Assembly (NCBI RefSeq): GCF_051020975.1
Contig: NW_027478161.1
Location: 2,232,001 to 2,296,000, forward strand
Direction of reading: 5' to 3'
Source of the DNA: Osmia lignaria lignaria
Taxonomy: Eukaryota; Arthropoda; Insecta; Hymenoptera; Megachilidae
Length of the DNA stretch: 64,000 bases
The notes under the pieces were generated by a model. That model ran no database searches, was not told where the DNA came from, and was given only the letters and a program-made list of their open reading frames with translations. A program made the position numbers and the translations under genes. Position 1 is the first letter of the stretch. Each line of letters opens with the position of its first letter. Positions 1 to 12,988 of this stretch are shown piece by piece.

Positions 1-108
1 TACGCATCTGATCAAAAAATATTATGAAACATAAAAAGTAGGAAACTTAATTCTCTACAAAAAAGGTCTCTTAACATTTTGCCATAGCTCGCTTCGTTTC
101 CGAGATAT
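1..108. repeat. Partial satellite monomer at left edge
   Basis: These are the last 108 bases of a monomer that starts outside the window. They contain the 'ctgatcaaaaaatat' stretch, the 'aaaaagtaggaaactta' version of the 3' region and the 'ccatagctcgcttcg' lead-in to the next unit. The private variant 'attatgaaacat' (usual form 'atcatagaacat') was not seen elsewhere in the window. Confidence 0.95.
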
Positions 109-3100
109 TTGCAGATACATCTCAAGGGAAGGGGCCTGACGGACATATTTCGAGATATTTCTTCTTCTTGTTGTTCTTCTTCTGCACAGCTAAGCTGGAA
201 GTGGCATTTGCAGCTCGGAATAGTGCAGAGTTATCTCAAAGAAAGGGGCCACGGTGTTTCTGTATCTCTATTATGTTGGTGCGGCTTCGGAACTTTTAGA
301 TATCTTGATATATCTCGAGAACTACGCTTCTGATCAAAAAATATCATAGAACATAAATTGTAGGAAACATAATTCTCTACAAAAAAGGTCTCTTAAGATT
401 TTGCCATAGCTCGTTTCGTTTCCGAGATATTTGCAGATATATCTCAAGGGAAGGGGCCTGACGGACATATTTCGAGATATTTCTTCTTCTTGTTGTTCTT
501 CTTCTGCACAGCTAAACTGGAAGTGGCATTTCCAGCTCGCAATAGTGCAGAGTTATCGCAAAGAAAGGGGCCACGGTGTTTCTGTATCTCTATTATGTTG
601 GTGCGGCTTCGGAACTTTTAAATATCTTGATATATCTCGGGAACTACGCATCTGATCAAAAAATATCATAGAACATAAAAAGTAGGAAACTTAATTCTCT
701 ACAAATAAGGTCTCTTAACATTTTGCCATAGCTCGCTTCGTTTCCGAGATATTTGCAGATTTATCTCAAGGGAAGGGGCCTGACGGACATATTTCGAGAT
801 ATTTCTTCTTCTTGTTGTTCTTCCTCTGCACAGCTAAGCTGGAAGTGGCATTTGCAGCTCGCAATAGTGCAGAGTTATCTCAAAGAATGGGGCCACGGTG
901 TTTCTGTATCTGTATTATGTTGGTGCGGCTTCGGAACTTTTAAATATCTCGATATATCTCGAAAACTACGCCTCTGATCAAAAAATATCATAGAACATAA
1001 ATTGTAGGAAACATAATTCCCTACAAAAAAGGTCTCTTAACGTTTTGCCATAGCTCGCTTCGTTTCCGAGATATTTGCAGATTTATCTCAAGGGAAGGGT
1101 CCTGACGGACATATTTCGAGATATTTCTTCTTCTTGTTGTTCTTCTTCTGCACAGCTAAGCTGGAAGTGGCATTTGTAGCTCGCAATAGTGCAGAGTTAT
1201 CTCAAAGAATGGGGCCACGGTGTTTCTGTATCTCTATTATGTTGGTGCGGCTTCGGAACTTTTAAATATCTTGATATATCTCGAGAACTACGCTTCTGAT
1301 CAAAAAATATCATAGAACATAAATTGTAGGAAACATAATTCTCTACAAAAAACGTCTCTTAACATTTTGCCATAGCTCGCTTCGTTTCCGAGATATTTGC
1401 AGATTCAGCTCAAAGGAACTGGCCTGACGGACATATTTCCAGATATTTCTTCTTCTTGTTGTTCTTCCTCTGCACAGCTAAGCTGGAAGTGGCATCTGCA
1501 GCTCGCAATAGTGCAGAGTTATCTCAAAGAAAGGGGCCACGGTGTTTCTGTATCTCTATTATGTTGGTGCAGCTTCGGAACTTTTAAATATCTTGATATA
1601 TCTCGAGAACTACGCATCTGATCAAAAAATATCATAGAACATAAAAAGTAGGTAACTTAATTCTCTACAAAAAAGGTCTCTTAACATTTTGCCATAGCTC
1701 GCTTCGTTTCCGAGATATGCGCAGATTTATCTCAAGGGAAGGGGCCTGACGGACATATTTCGAGATATTTCTTCTTCTTGTTGTTCTTCTTCTGCACAGC
1801 TAAGCTGGAAGTGGCATTTGCAGCTCGCAATAGTGCAGAGTTACCTCAAAGAAAGGGGCCACGGTGTTTCTGTATCTCTATTATGTTGGTGCGGCTTCGG
1901 AGCTTTTAAATATCTCGATATATCTCGAAAACTACGCTTCTGATCAAAAAATATCATAGAACATAAATTGTAGGAAACATAATTCTCTACAAAAAAGGTC
2001 TCTTAACATTTTTCCATAGCTCGCTTCGTTTCCGAGATATATGCAGATTTATCTCAAGGGAAGGGGCCTGACGAACATATTTCGAGATATTTCTTCTTCT
2101 TGTTGTTCTTCTTCTGCACAGCTAAGCTGGAAGTGGCATTTGCAGCTCGCAATAGTGCAGAGTTATCTCAAAGAAAGGGGCCACGGTGTTTCTGTATCTC
2201 TATTATGTTGGTGCGGCTTCGGAACTTTTAAATATCTTGATATATCTCGAGAACTACGCATCTGATCAAATAATATCATAGAACATAAATTGTAGGAAAC
2301 ATAATTCTCTACAAAAAAGGTCTCTTAACATTTTGCCATAGCTCGCTTCGTTTCCGAGATATATGCATATATATCTCAAGGGAAGGGGCCTGACGGACAT
2401 ATTTCGAGATATTTCTTCTTCTTGTTGTTCTTCTTCTGCACAGCTAAACTGGAAGTGGCATTTCCAGCTCGCAATAGTGCAGAGTTATCTGAAAGAAAGG
2501 GGCCACGGTGTTTCTGTATCTCTATTATGTTGGTGCGGCTTCGGAACTTTTAAATATCTTGATATATCTCGAGAACTACGCTTCTGATCAAAAAATATCA
2601 TAGAACATAAATTGTAGGAAACATAATTCTCTACAAAAAAGGTCTCTTAACATTTTGCCATAGCTCGCTTCGTTTCCGAGATATATGCAGATATATCTCA
2701 AGGGAAGGGGCCTGACGGACATATTTCGAGATATTTCTTCTACTTGTTGTTCTTCTTCTGCACAGCTAAACTGGAAGTGGCATTTGCAGCTCGCAATAGT
2801 GCAGAGTTATCTCAAAGAATGGGGCCACGGTGTTTCTGTATCTCTATTATGTTGGTGCGGCTTCGGAACTTTTAAATATCTTGATATATCTCGAGAACTA
2901 CGCTTCTGATCAAAAAATATCATAGAACATAAATTGTAGGAAACATAATTCTCTACAAAAAAGGTCTCTTAACATTTTGCCATAGCTCGCTTCGTTTCCG
3001 AGATATATGCAGATATATCTCAAGGGAAGGGGCCTGACGGACATATTTCGAGATATTTCTTCTTCTTGTTGTTCTTCTTCTGCACAGCTAAGCTGGAAGT

Positions 3101-4616
3101 GGCATTTGCAGCTCGCAATAGTGCAGAGTTACCTCAAAGAAAGGGGCCACGGTGTTTCTGTATCTCTATTATGTTGGTGCGGCTTCGGAGCTTTTAAATA
3201 TCTCGATATATCTCGAAAACTACGCTTCTGATCAAAAAATATCATAGAACATAAATTGTAGGAAACATAATTCTCTACAAAAAAGGTCTCTTAACGTTTT
3301 GCCATAGCTCGCTTGGTTTCCGAGATATTTGCAGATTTATCTCAAGGGAAGGGTCCTGAGTGACATATTTCGAGATATTTCTTCTTCTTGTTGTTCTTCT
3401 TCTGCACAGCTAAGCTGGAAGTGGCATTTGCAGCTCGCAATAGTGCAGAGTTATCTCAAAGAATGGGGCCACGGTGTTTCTGTATCTCTATTATGTTGGT
3501 GCGGCTTCGGAACTTTTAAATATCTTGATATATCTCGAGAACTACGCTTCTGATCAAAAAATATCATAGAACATGAATTGTAGGAAACATAATTCTCTAC
3601 AAAAAACGTCTCTTAACATTTTGCCATAGCTCGCTTCGTTTCCGAGATATTTGCAGATTCAGCTCAAAGGAACTTGCCTGACGGACATATTTCGAGATAT
3701 TTCTTCTTCTTGTTGTTCTTCCTCTGCACAGCTAAGCTGGAAGTGGCATTTGCAGCTCGCAATAGTGCAGAGTTATCTCAAAGAATGGGGCCACGGTGTT
3801 TCTGTATCTCTATTATGTTGGTGCGGCTTCGGAAGTTTTAAATATCTTGATATATCTCGAGAACTACGCTTCTGATCAAAAAATATCATAGAACATAAAT
3901 TGTAGGAAACATAATTCTCCACAAAAAAGGTCTCTTAAGATTTTGCCATAGCTCGTTTCGTTTCCGAGATATTTGCAGATATATCTCAAGGGAAGGGGCC
4001 TAACGGACATATGTCGAGATATTTCTTCTTCTTGTTGTTCTTCCTCTGCACTGCTAAGCTGGAAGTGGCATTTGCAGCTCGCAATAGTGCAGAGTTATCT
4101 CAAAGAAATGGGCCACGGTGTTTCTGTATCTCTATTATGTTGGTGCGGCTTCGGAGCTTTTAAATATCTCGATATATCTCGAAAACTACGCTTCTGATCA
4201 AAAAATATCATAGAACATAAATTGTAGGAAACATAATTCTCTACAAAAAAGGTCTCTTAACATTTTGCCATATCTCGCTTCGTTTCCGAGATATATGCAG
4301 ATTTATCTCAAGGGAAGGGGCCTGACGGACATATTTCGAGATATTTCTTCTTCTTGTTGTTCTTCTTCTGCACAGCTAAACTGGAAGTGGCATTTGCAGC
4401 TCGCAATAGTGCAGAGTTATCTCAAAGAAAGGGGCCACGGTGTTTCTGTATCTCTATTATGTTGGTGCGGCTTCGGAGCTTTTAAATATCTCGATATATC
4501 TCGAAAACTACGCTTCTGATCAAAAAATATCATAGAACATAAATTGTAGGAAACATAATTCTCTACAAAAAAGGTCTCTTAACGTTTTGCCATAGCTCGC
4601 TTCGTTTCCGAGATAT
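109..4616. repeat. Monomers 1-14: mixed, diverged left section
   Basis: Fourteen monomers of 322 bp without a clean higher-order repeat. Traces of an older order remain. The 'gggaagggtcc' monomer at 1075, followed by an 'attcagctcaaaggaact' monomer at 1397, reappears at 3329 and 3651, exactly seven units later. The pair at 3973 and 4295 resembles the pair at 5261 and 5583 (for example 'gcactgctaag' and 'catatctcgc'), four units later. Several units use 'atatatgcag' instead of 'atatttgcag' (2041, 2363, 2685, 3007). The monomer at 1075 has a TAG in its otherwise open frame, and that at 1719 has 'gcgcag' at its left edge. Confidence 0.85.
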
Positions 4617-6870
4617 TTGCAGATTTATCTCAAGGGAAGGGTCCAGACGGACATATTTCGAGATATTTCTTCTTCTTGTTGTTCTTCTTCTGCACAGCTA
4701 AGCTGGAAGTGGCATTTGCAGCTCGCAATAGTGCAGAGTTATCTCAAAGAATGGGGCCACGGTGTTTCTGTATCTCTATTATGTTGGTGCGGCTTCGGAA
4801 CTTTTAAATATCTTGATATATCTCGAGAACTACGCATCTGATCAAAAAATATCATACAACATAAAAAGTAGCAAACTTAATTCTCCACAAAAAAGGTCTC
4901 TTAACATTTTGCCATAGCTCGCTTCGTTTCCGAGATATTTGCAGATTTATCTCAAGGGAAGGGGCCTGACGGACATGTTTCGAGATATTTCTTCTTCTTG
5001 TTGTTCTTCTTCTGCACAGCTAAACTAGAAGTGGAATTTCCAGCTCGCAGTAGTGCAGTGTTATCACAAAGAAAGGGGCCACGGTGTTTCTGTATCTCTA
5101 TTATGTTGGTGCGGCTTCGGAACTTTTAAATATCTCGATATATCTCGAAAACTACGCTTCTGATCAAAAAATATCATAGAACATAAAAAGTAGGAAACTT
5201 AATTCTCTATAAAAAAGGTCTCTTAATACTTTGCCATAGCTCGCTTCGTTTCCGAGATATTTGCAGATTTATCTCAGGGGAAGGGGCCTGACGGACATAT
5301 TTCGAGATATTTCTTCTTCTTGTTGTTCTTCCTCTGCACTGCTAAGCTGGAAGTGGCATTTGCAGCTCGCAATAGTGCAGAGTTATCTCAAAGAAATGGG
5401 CCACGGTGTTTCTGTATCTCTATTATGTTGGTGCGGCTTCGGAGCTTTTAAATATCTCGATATATCTCGAAAACTACGCTTCTGATCAAAAAATATCATA
5501 GAACGTAAATTGTAGGAAACATAATTCTCTACAAAAAAGGTCTCTTAACATTTTGCCATATCTCGCTTCGTTTCCGAGATATATGCAGATTTATCTCAAG
5601 GGAAGGGGCCTGACGGACATATTTCGAGATATTTCTTCTTCTTGTTGTTCTTCTTCTGCACAGCGAAGCTGGAAGTGGCATTTGCAGCTCGCAATAGTGC
5701 AGAGTTATCTCAAAGAAAGGGGCCACGGTGTTTCTGTATCTCTATTATGTTGGTGCGGCTTCGGAGCTTTTAAATATCTCGATATATCTCGAAAACTACG
5801 CTTCTGATCAAAAAATATCATAGAACATAAATTGTAGGAAACATAATTCTCTACAAAAAAGGTCCCTTAACATTTTGCCATAGCTCGCTTCGTTTCCGAG
5901 ATATATGCAGATTTATCTCAAGGGAAGGGGCCTGACGGACATATTTCGAGATATTTCTTCTTCTTGTTGTTCTTCTTCTGCACAGCTAAGCTGGAAGTGG
6001 CATTTGCAGCTCGCAATAGTGCAGAGTTACCTCAAAGAAAGGGGCCACGGTGTTTCTGTATCTCTATTATGTTGGTGCCGCTTCGGAACTTTTAAATATC
6101 TTGATATATCTCGAAAACTACGGTTCTGATCAAAAAATATCATAGAACATAAATTGTAGGAAACATAATTCTCTACAAAAAAGGTCTGTGAACATTTTGC
6201 CATAGCTCTCTTCGTTTCCGAGATATTTGCAGATTTATCTCAAGGGAAGGGGCCTGACGGACATATTTCGAGATATTTCTTCTTCTTGTTGTTCTTCTTC
6301 TGCACAGCTAAGCTGGAAGTGGCATTTGCGGCTCGCAATAGTGCAGAGTTATCTCAAAGAGAGGGGCCACGGTGTTTCTGTATCTCTATTATGTTGGTGC
6401 GGCTTCGGAACTTTTAAATATCTTGATATATCTCGAGAACTACGCATCTGATCAAAAAATATCATGGAACATAAAAAGTAGAAAACTTAATTCTCTACAA
6501 AAAAGGTCTTTTAACATTTTGCCATAGCTCGCTTCGTTTCCGAGATATTTGCAGATTTATCTCAAGGGAAGGGGCCTCACGGACATATTTCGAGATATTT
6601 CTTCTTCTTGTTGTTCTTCTTCTGCACAGGTAAGCTGGAAGTGGCATTTGCGGCTCGCACTAGTGCAGAGTTATCTCAAAGAAAGGGGCCACGGTGTTTC
6701 TGTATCTCTATTATGTTGGTGCGGCTTCGGAGCTTTTAAATATCTCGATATATCTCGAAAACTACGCTTCTGATCAAAAAATATCATAGAACATAAATTG
6801 TAGGAAACATAATTCTCTACAAAAAAGGTCTCTTAACGTTTTGCCATAGCTCGCTTTGTTTCCGAGATAT
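4617..6870. repeat. Seven-monomer higher-order repeat, copy 1 (2,254 bp)
   Basis: Seven monomers (here B-C-D-E-F-G-H/A) that match the next seven at an offset of 2,254 bp. Shared private variants include 'gtccagacgg' (B), 'aaactagaagtggaattt' (C), 'cttaatactttgcc' (D), 'cacagcgaagc' (E), 'gtgccgcttc' (F) and 'ggtctgtgaac' leading into G. I saw single differences, for example near 6580 ('cctcacgg' against 'cctgacgg' at 8834). The last unit is chimeric and ends copy 1. Confidence 0.9.
6549..6870. repeat. Chimeric monomer: unequal crossover point H/A
   Basis: The left half matches the monomer at 8803 ('cacaggtaagctgg', 'gcggctcgcactag'). The right half matches the monomer at 4295 ('cggagctttt', '-gaaaactacgcttctg', then 'cttaacgttttgcc' before a 'gtcca' monomer). 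The switch lies between about 6661 and 6732, where the parents do not differ. A crossover between misaligned copies seven units apart would produce this junction and the tandem 7-mer around it. Confidence 0.85.
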
Positions 6871-9124
6871 TTGCAGATTTATCTCAAGGGAAGGGTCCAG
6901 ACGGACATATTTCGAGATATTTCTTCTTCTTGTTGTTCTTCTTCTGCACAGCTAAGCTGGAAGTGGCATTTGCAGCTCGCAATAGTGCAGAGTTATCTCA
7001 AAGAATGGGGCCACGGTGTTTCTGTATCTCTATTATGTTGGTGCGGCTTCGGAACTTTTAAATATCTTGATATATCTCGAGAACTACGCATCTGATCAAA
7101 AAATATCATACAACATAAAAAGTAGCAAACTTAATTCTCCACAAAAAAGGTCTCTTAACATTTTGCCATAGCTCGCTTCGTTTCCGAGATATTTGCAGAT
7201 TTATCTCAAGGGAAGGGGCCTGACGGACATGTTTCGAGATATTTCTTCTTCTTGTTGTTCTTCTTCTGCACAGCTAAACTAGAAGTGGAATTTCCAGCTC
7301 GCAGTAGTGCAGTGTTATCACAAAGAAAGGGGCCACGGTGTTTCTGTATCTCTATTATGTTGGTGCGGCTTCGGAACTTTTAAATATCTCGATATATCTC
7401 GAAAACTACGCTTCTGATCAAAAAATATCATAGAACATAAAAAGTAGGAAACTTAATTCTCTATAAAAAAGGTCTCTTAATACTTTGCCATAGCTCGCTT
7501 CGTTTCCGAGATATTTGCAGATTTATCTCAGGGGAAGGGGCCTGACGGACATATTTCGAGATATTTCTTCTTCTTGTTGTTCTTCCTCTGCACTGCTAAG
7601 CTGGAAGTGGCATTTGCAGCTCGCAATAGTGCAGAGTTATCTCAAAGAAATGGGCCACGGTGTTTCTGTATCTCTATTATGTTGGTGCGGCTTCGGAGCT
7701 TTTAAATATCTCGATATATCTCGAAAACTACGCTTCTGATCAAAAAATATCATAGAACGTAAATTGTAGGAAACATAATTCTCTACAAAAAAGGTCTCTT
7801 AACATTTTGCCATATCTCGCTTCGTTTCCGAGATATATGCAGATTTATCTCAAGGGAAGGGGCCTGACGGACATATTTCGAGATATTTCTTCTTCTTGTT
7901 GTTCTTCTTCTGCACAGCGAAGCTGGAAGTGGCATTTGCAGCTCGCAATAGTGCAGAGTTATCTCAAAGAAAGGGGCCACGGTGTTTCTGTATCTCTATT
8001 ATGTTGGTGCGGCTTCGGAGCTTTTAAATATCTCGATATATCTCGAAAACTACGCTTCTGATCAAAAAATATCATAGAACATAAATTGTAGGAAACATAA
8101 TTCTCTACAAAAAAGGTCCCTTAACATTTTGCCATAGCTCGCTTCGTTTCCGAGATATATGCAGATTTATCTCAAGGGAAGGGGCCTGACGGACATATTT
8201 CGAGATATTTCTTCTTCTTGTTGTTCTTCTTCTGCACAGCTAAGCTGGAAGTGGCATTTGCAGCTCGCAATAGTGCAGAGTTACCTCAAAGAAAGGGGCC
8301 ACGGTGTTTCTGTATCTCTATTATGTTGGTGCCGCTTCGGAACTTTTAAATATCTTGATATATCTCGAAAACTACGGTTCTGATCAAAAAATATCATAGA
8401 ACATAAATTGTAGGAAACATAATTCTCTACAAAAAAGGTCTGTGAACATTTTGCCATAGCTCTCTTCGTTTCCGAGATATTTGCAGATTTATCTCAAGGG
8501 AAGGGGCCTGACGGACATATTTCGAGATATTTCTTCTTCTTGTTGTTCTTCTTCTGCACAGCTAAGCTGGAAGTGGCATTTGCGGCTCGCAATAGTGCAG
8601 AGTTATCTCAAAGAGAGGGGCCACGGTGTTTCTGTATCTCTATTATGTTGGTGCGGCTTCGGAACTTTTAAATATCTTGATATATCTCGAGAACTACGCA
8701 TCTGATCAAAAAATATCATGGAACATAAAAAGTAGAAAACTTAATTCTCTACAAAAAAGGTCTTTTAACATTTTGCCATAGCTCGCTTCGTTTCCGAGAT
8801 ATTTGCAGATTTATCTCAAGGGAAGGGGCCTGACGGACATATTTCGAGATATTTCTTCTTCTTGTTGTTCTTCTTCTGCACAGGTAAGCTGGAAGTGGCA
8901 TTTGCGGCTCGCACTAGTGCAGAGTTATCTCAAAGAAAGGGGCCACGGTGTTTCTGTATCTCTATTATGTTGGTGCGGCTTCGGAACTTTTAAATATCTT
9001 GATATATCTCGAGATCTACGCAACTGATCAAAAAATATCATACTACATAAAAAGTAGGAAACTTAATTCTCTACAAGAAAGGTCTCTAAACATTTTGCCA
9101 TAGCTCGCTTCGTTTCCGAGATAT
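6871..9124. repeat. Seven-monomer higher-order repeat, copy 2 (2,254 bp)
   Basis: Repeats the B-C-D-E-F-G-H series of 4617-6870. Its last monomer (8803) is a complete H type ending in 'gagatctacgcaactgatc', not the chimera. I noted one difference at the left junction: 'gctttgtttcc' near 6852 against 'gcttcgtttcc' near 4598. G and H also begin the following cassette series, so the blocks overlap. Confidence 0.9.
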
Positions 9125-10090
9125 TTGCAGATTTATCTCAAGGGAAGGGGCCTGACGGACATATTTCGAGATATTTCTTCTTCTTGTTGTTCTTCTTCTG
9201 CACAGCTAAGCTGGAAGTGGCATTTGCGGCTCGCAATAGTGCAGAGTTATCTCAAAGAGAGGGGCCACGGTGTTTCTGTATCTCTATTATGTTGGTGCGG
9301 CTTCGGAACTTTTAAATATCTTGATATATCTCGAGAACTACGCATCTGATAAAAAAATATCATACTACATAAAAAGTAGGAAACTTAATTCTCTACAAGA
9401 AAGGTCTCTAAACATTTTGCGATAGCTCGCTTCGTTTCCGAGATATTTGCAGATTTATCTCAAGGGAAGGGGCCTGACGGACATATTTCTAGATATTTCT
9501 TCTTCTTGTTGTTCTTCTTCTGCACAGCTAAGCTGGAAGTGACATTTGCAGCTCGCAATAGTGCAGAGTTATCTCAAAGAGAGGGGCCACGGTGTTTCTG
9601 TATCTCTATTATGTTGGTGCGGCTTCGGAACTTTTAAATATCTTGATATATCTCGAGAACTACGCATCTGATAAAAAAATATCATACTACATAAAAAGTA
9701 GGAAACTTAATTCTCTACAAGAAAGGTCTCTAAACATTTTGCGATAGCTCGCTTCGTTTCCGAGATATTTGCAGATTTATCTCAAGGGAAGGGGCCTGAC
9801 GGACATATTTCTAGATATTTCTTCTTCTTGTTGTTCTTCTTCTGCACAGCTAAGCTGGAAGTGACATTTGCAGCTCGCAATAGTGCAGAGTTATCTCAAA
9901 GAGAGGGGCCACGGTGTTTCTGTATCTCTATTATGTTGGTGCCGCTTCGGAACTTTTAAATATCTTGATATATCTCGAAAACTACGGTTCTGATCAAAAA
10001 ATATCATAGAACATAAATTGTAGGAAACATAATTCTCTACAAAAAAGGTCTGTGAACATTTTGCCATAGCTCTCTTCGTTTCCGAGATAT
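8481..10090. repeat. G-H-I-J-J cassette, copy 1 (five monomers)
   Basis: Monomer types: G ('gcggctcgcaatag', 'atcatggaacat'), H ('cacaggtaagc', 'gatctacgcaactg'), I ('acaagaaaggtctctaaac' upstream, 'ctgataaaaaaatatc' downstream) and J ('tttctagatattt', 'gtgacatttg') at 9447 and 9769. The same order recurs at an offset of 1,610 bp. The last J (9769) is chimeric. J monomers carry a TGG-to-TGA change that closes the open frame. Confidence 0.88.
9769..10090. repeat. Chimeric monomer J/F
   Basis: The left half is J type ('tttctagatattt', 'gtgacatttg'). The right half is F type ('gtgccgcttcgg', '-gaaaactacggttctg', then 'ggtctgtgaac' and 'agctctcttcg'), so the next unit is G again. The same chimera recurs at 12667. 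It is the junction that makes the G-H-I-J cassette tandem. Confidence 0.85.
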
Positions 10091-11700
10091 TTGCAGATTT
10101 ATCTCAAGGGAAGGGGCCTGACGGACATATTTCGAGATATTTCTTCTTCTTGTTGTTCTTCTTCTGCACAGCTAAGCTGGAAGTGGCATTTGCGGCTCGC
10201 AATAGTGCAGAGTTATCTCAAAGAGAGGGGCCACGGTGTTTCTGTATCTCTATTATGTTGGTGCGGCTTCGGAACTTTTAAATATCTTGATATATCTCGA
10301 GAACTACGCATCTGATCAAAAAATATCATGGAACATAAAAAGTAGAAAACTTAATTCTCTACAAAAAAGGTCTTTTAACATTTTGCCATAGCTCGCTTCG
10401 TTTCCGAGATATTTGCAGATTTATCTCAAGGGAAGGGGCCTGACGGACATATTTCGAGATATTTCTTCTTCTTGTTGTTCTTCTTCTGCACAGGTAAGCT
10501 GGAAGTGGCATTTGCGGCTCGCACTAGTGCAGAGTTATCTCAAAGAAAGGGGCCACGGTGTTTCTGTATCTCTATTATGTTGGTGCGGCTTCGGAACTTT
10601 TAAATATCTTGATATATCTCGAGATCTACGCAACTGATCAAAAAATATCATACTACATAAAAAGTAGGAAACTTAATTCTCTACAAGAAAGGTCTCTAAA
10701 CATTTTGCCATAGCTCGCTTCGTTTCCGAGATATTTGCAGATTTATCTCAAGGGAAGGGGCCTGACGGACATATTTCGAGATATTTCTTCTTCTTGTTGT
10801 TCTTCTTCTGCACAGCTAAGCTGGAAGTGGCATTTGCGGCTCGCAATAGTGCAGAGTTATCTCAAAGAGAGGGGCCACGGTGTTTCTGTATCTCTATTAT
10901 GTTGGTGCGGCTTCGGAACTTTTAAATATCTTGATATATCTCGAGAACTACGCATCTGATAAAAAAATATCATACTACATAAAAAGTAGGAAACTTAATT
11001 CTCTACAAGAAAGGTCTCTAAACATTTTGCGATAGCTCGCTTCGTTTCCGAGATATTTGCAGATTTATCTCAAGGGAAGGGGCCTGACGGACATATTTCT
11101 AGATATTTCTTCTTCTTGTTGTTCTTCTTCTGCACAGCTAAGCTGGAAGTGACATTTGCAGCTCGCAATAGTGCAGAGTTATCTCAAAGAGAGGGGCCAC
11201 GGTGTTTCTGTATCTCTATTATGTTGGTGCGGCTTCGGAACTTTTAAATATCTTGATATATCTCGAGAACTACGCATCTGATAAAAAAATATCATACTAC
11301 ATAAAAAGTAGGAAACTTAATTCTCTACAAGAAAGGTCTCTAAACATTTTGCGATAGCTCGCTTCGTTTCCGAGATATTTGCAGATTTATCTCAAGGGAA
11401 GGGGCCTGACGGACATATTTCTAGATATTTCTTCTTCTTGTTGTTCTTCTTCTGCACAGCTAAGCTGGAAGTGACATTTGCAGCTCGCAATAGTGCAGAG
11501 TTATCTCAAAGAGAGGGGCCACGGTGTTTCTGTATCTCTATTATGTTGGTGCGGCTTCGGAACTTTTAAATATCTTGATATATCTCGAGAACTACGCATC
11601 TGATCAAAAAATATCATACAACATAAAAAGTAGGAAACTTAATTCTCTACAAAAAAGGTCTCTTAACATTTTGCCATCGCTCGCTTCGTTTCCGAGATAT
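10091..11700. repeat. G-H-I-J-J cassette, copy 2 (five monomers)
   Basis: Same order and private variants as 8481-10090, offset 1,610 bp. Here the second J (11379) is complete and is followed by an L monomer with 'ccatcgctcgc' at its lead-in. That A-to-C change removes a stop, so an open frame runs across the monomer boundary (11524-11925). I read this as accidental. Confidence 0.88.
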
Positions 11701-12988
11701 TTGCAGATTTATCTCAAGGGAAGGGGCCTGACGGACATATTTCGAGATATTTCTTCTTCTTGTTGTTCTTCTTCTGCACAGCTAAGCTGGAAGTGGCACT
11801 TGCAGCTCGCAATAGTGCAGAGTTATCTCAAAGAAAGGGGCCACGGTGTTTCTGTATCTCTATTATGTTGGTGCGGCTTCGGAGCTTTTAAATATCTCGA
11901 TATATCTCGAAAACTACGCTTCTGATCAAAAAATATCATAGAACATAAATTGTAGGAAACATAATTCTCTACAAAAAAGGTCCCTTAACATTTTGCCATA
12001 GCTCGCTTCGTTTCCGAGATATATGCAGATTTATCTCAAGGGAAGGGGCCTGACGGACATATTTCGAGATATTTCTTCTTCTTGTTGTTCTTCTTCTGCA
12101 CAGCGAAGCTGGAAGTGGCATTTGCAGCTCGCAATAGTGCAGAGTTATCTCAAAGAAAGGGGCCACGGTGTTTCTGTATCTCTATTATGTTGGTGCGGCT
12201 TCGGAGCTTTTAAATATCTCGATATATCTCGAAAACTACGCTTCTGATCAAAAAATATCATAGAACATAAATTGTAGGAAACATAATTCTCTACAAAAAA
12301 GGTCCCTTAACATTTTGCCATAGCTCGCTTCGTTTCCGAGATATATGCAGATTTATCTCAAGGGAAGGGGCCTGACGGACATATTTCTAGATATTTCTTC
12401 TTCTTGTTGTTCTTCTTCTGCACAGCTAAGCTGGAAGTGACATTTGCAGCTCGCAATAGTGCAGAGTTATCTCAAAGAGAGGGGCCACGGTGTTTCTGTA
12501 TCTCTATTATGTTGGTGCGGCTTCGGAACTTTTAAATATCTTGATATATCTCGAGAACTACGCATCTGATAAAAAAATATCATACTACATAAAAAGTAGG
12601 AAACTTAATTCTCTACAAGAAAGGTCTCTAAACATTTTGCGATAGCTCGCTTCGTTTCCGAGATATTTGCAGATTTATCTCAAGGGAAGGGGCCTGACGG
12701 ACATATTTCTAGATATTTCTTCTTCTTGTTGTTCTTCTTCTGCACAGCTAAGCTGGAAGTGACATTTGCAGCTCGCAATAGTGCAGAGTTATCTCAAAGA
12801 GAGGGGCCACGGTGTTTCTGTATCTCTATTATGTTGGTGCCGCTTCGGAACTTTTAAATATCTTGATATATCTCGAAAACTACGGTTCTGATCAAAAAAT
12901 ATCATAGAACATAAATTGTAGGAAACATAATTCTCTACAAAAAAGGTCTGTGAACATTTTGCCATAGCTCTCTTCGTTTCCGAGATAT
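11701..12988. repeat. Run of four chimeric monomers (L/E, F/E, F/J, J/F)
   Basis: Each unit changes type part-way. 11701 starts as L ('gtggcacttg') and ends as E ('cggagctttt', 'ggtcccttaac'). 12023 has an F-type lead-in and an E body ('cacagcgaagc'). 12345 has an F-type lead-in ('ggtcccttaac', 'atatatgcag') and a J body ('tttctagatattt'). 12667 is J on the left and F on the right. At least four exchanges are needed, and the run ends by re-entering G at 12989. Confidence 0.8.

Noticed and set aside
90..110. CENP-B box-like sequence at 'cttcgtttccgag'
   Set aside because: It shares TTCG, but lacks the A and CGGG positions of the core NTTCGNNNNANNCGGGN. The other TTCG sites in the monomer also fail.
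5529..5726. 65-codon minus-strand frames (also at 7783, 11969, 32250, 34504 and other E- and a-type units)
   Set aside because: They appear only where a particular base change happens to remove a stop on the opposite strand. They overlap the plus-strand frame and are shadows of the repeat.
11524..11925. 133-codon frames across two monomers (also 14422 and 17320)
   Set aside because: They arise because 'ccatagctc' became 'ccatcgctc' in the L-type lead-in, removing a TAG. All three are copies of one event, with no sign of selection.
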